This document shows positions 5,799 to 6,803 of a stretch of 6,803 bases of DNA, one piece after another (positions within the stretch are counted from its first letter, which is position 1; every line of letters starts with the position of its first letter). The DNA is taken from positions 1-6,803 of the forward strand of contig DATFFB010000138.1 in NCBI GenBank assembly GCA_035250485.1, in the 5' to 3' direction. This DNA comes from JACCTH01 sp035250485 (GTDB lineage: Bacteria > Actinomycetota > Acidimicrobiia > Spongiisociales > ZC4RG35). The notes below the pieces were generated by a model. That model saw nothing but the letters and a program-made list of their open reading frames with translations, was not told the DNA's origin and searched no databases. Both the position numbers and the translations under genes were made by a program.

Positions 5799-6674
5799 CA
5801 ACTAGAGATCCTGAACGCGATCGATCCCGAAATCAGAAGACTCTTCGAGGAACATCGCCATAGGCGCGAACACTGGTACTTCCATGAGTTCGTTCCCTGG
5901 GAGAGGGGACGCAACTACATCACCGAGCCCTGGGACATCTCCCAGTGCACGATCTCCGAGGCTGCCCGCACGTCACTGGTCCTCAACCTGCTGACCGAAG
6001 ACAACCTCCCTTACTACCACTCAGCGATTGAAAGCAGGGTGCCCGAGGACTCAGCCTTGGCGGAATGGAACCGGCTCTGGACCGCGGAAGAAGGCCAGCA
6101 CGCCATCGCTTTGCGGAGCTACCTACTCACCTCTCGCAACTGCAATCCCCGGTTGCTCGAGGACGACCGCCTGTCTGTGATGACGACTGGATACCACCCC
6201 TCCTGGCAAAACATCGCCGAGCTCTTCGCCTACACGACCGCCCAGGAACTCGCCACCCGGGTCTCCCATCGCAACGCCGGCAAGCTCACCGATGATCCTG
6301 TCGCCTTCGAGCTGATGCGGCTCATCGCCGCCGACGAGAACCATCATTTCATCTTCTACAAGGGCGCCATGACCGCCCTACTGAAGGAAGCCCCCTCTCT
6401 GGCCCTCGAAGGGATCTACAAGGCCCTCTCCAGCTTCGAAATGCCAGGGACGGTGATCCCCGGCTTCCTCCGCCGCTCCATCGAGGTCGCCAAGGCCGGG
6501 GTTTATAACCTCCGTATTCACCACGACCGGGTCCTCCAACCGCTGCTGCGTGATTGGAACGTCGGAGCTTTGGAGAATCTCACCAGCAAAGCGGCGGAGA
6601 TCCAGGAGAAGCTGATGCAGCTCCCCCACCAGATCATCAGCCGAGCCGAACGATTCGAGGCTCGCTTCGCCTGA
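5784..6674 (+). CDS. Soluble acyl-ACP desaturase (diiron, stearoyl-ACP desaturase family)
   Basis: This encodes a soluble ferritin-like diiron enzyme that puts a cis double bond into acyl chains carried on acyl carrier protein, using O2 and electrons probably from a ferredoxin-type donor. It has 296 residues. All six metal ligands of the plant enzyme have counterparts: Glu72 in LLTEDNLPYY, Glu103 and His106 in TAEEGQH, Glu155 in YTTAQELATRVSH, and Glu185 and His188 in AADENHH. Thr158, three residues after Glu155, matches the conserved Thr199 of the castor enzyme. There is no signal peptide or membrane segment, unlike membrane-bound desaturases. The closest bacterial relatives I know are the mycobacterial DesA1/DesA2 group; substrate and bond position cannot be read here. 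The start is GTG with no ribosome-binding site, consistent with a leaderless transcript. It is divergent from the glycosylase and convergent with the next gene. Confidence 0.93.
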   Translation: MAFDQQLEILNAIDPEIRRLFEEHRHRREHWYFHEFVPWERGRNYITEPWDISQCTISEAARTSLVLNLLTEDNLPYYHSAIESRVPEDSALAEWNRLWTAEEGQHAIALRSYLLTSRNCNPRLLEDDRLSVMTTGYHPSWQNIAELFAYTTAQELATRVSHRNAGKLTDDPVAFELMRLIAADENHHFIFYKGAMTALLKEAPSLALEGIYKALSSFEMPGTVIPGFLRRSIEVAKAGVYNLRIHHDRVLQPLLRDWNVGALENLTSKAAEIQEKLMQLPHQIISRAERFEARFA

Positions 6675-6682
6675 TCCAGGCG
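6668..6682. terminator. Possible weak bidirectional terminator hairpin
   Basis: CGCCTG (6668-6673), a 3-nt loop, then CAGGCG (6677-6682) forms a perfect 6-bp stem. It covers the desaturase stop codon and sits in the 13-nt space before the convergent gene's stop. No T run follows on either strand, so it is at best a weak or Rho-assisted terminator. It is the only dyad I found at this convergent junction. Confidence 0.3.
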
Positions 6683-6687
6683 TCGGG

Positions 6688-6803
6688 TTAGCTCACGCTG
6701 GTAGATACCGCTTTCTCGATGGCGAGCCCACTCGCAACGAACGCCGCCTCCGCCGCCAGATCAACATCGCCGGGCTCGGTGCCGACCGCGGTCATGAAGA
6801 CCA
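6688..6803 (-). CDS. C-terminal end of an unidentified protein (5' part outside window)
   Basis: A minus-strand frame is open from the right window edge to a TAA (complement of 6688-6690), giving 37 visible residues. They read VFMTAVGTEPGD, then VDLAAEAAFVASGL, then AIEKAVSTSVS. It has actinobacterial-like Ala/Val/Gly composition and an amphipathic helix (LAAEAAFVASGLAIEKA). The frame contains no internal stop and ends 13 nt from the convergent desaturase stop, a sensible gene boundary. No motif allows a family to be named. The fragment is short, so even its being a gene is inferred from the open frame, composition and spacing. Confidence 0.5.
   Translation of the reverse strand, partial: VFMTAVGTEPGDVDLAAEAAFVASGLAIEKAVSTSVS

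Noticed and set aside
1..6803. Search for mobile elements, CRISPR repeats, defence genes, tRNAs or riboswitches
   Set aside because: Nothing of these kinds was seen. The genes are conserved housekeeping functions with uniform composition and intergenic space is very short.

Overview
The window is GC-rich bacterial chromosome and most resembles an actinobacterium, plausibly of the Acidimicrobiia type. This rests on four things: the gene order tsaE-tsaB-rimI-tsaD-groES-groEL, which matches the known mycobacterial arrangement; heat-shock control by CIRCE operators; a soluble acyl-ACP desaturase; and a family 4 uracil-DNA glycosylase of actinobacterial type. No mobile element, CRISPR array, tRNA or rRNA gene is visible. 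The assignment below phylum level is inference.

Layout from left to right. Positions 2-277 (+) are the 3' end of a gene resembling the LURP-one-related/scramblase family. A GC-rich spacer follows, ending in a perfect 13-bp hairpin terminator (338-367) shared with the convergent groEL. Everything from 372 to about 5716 reads leftward on the minus strand. In transcription order it is a family 4 uracil-DNA glycosylase, tsaE, tsaB, rimI and tsaD, packed with very short gaps or overlaps. A 140-bp control region with two CIRCE operators comes next, then groES and groEL. At about 5735-5800 a short divergent promoter region separates the glycosylase from a rightward acyl-ACP desaturase (5784-6674). 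The window closes with the 3' end of an unidentified convergent minus-strand gene (6688-6803).

The genes fall into three groups. TsaE, TsaB and TsaD are the bacterial core of N6-threonylcarbamoyl-adenosine (t6A37) tRNA modification; the usual fourth partner, TsaC/Sua5, is not in the window. RimI is a GNAT acetyltransferase commonly encoded beside TsaB and TsaD. GroES and GroEL form the chaperonin, with their own HrcA-type control. Because no strong terminator lies between tsaD and groES, some readthrough from the upstream operon into groESL is possible, with the CIRCE sites setting the heat-shock response.

This is largely a housekeeping region and I see no evidence for a new biological system. 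The observations most worth a second look are a probable sliding-clamp-binding pentapeptide at the C-terminus of the uracil-DNA glycosylase, the nested geometry of the two CIRCE operators with the likely promoter, and the probable leaderless start of the desaturase.
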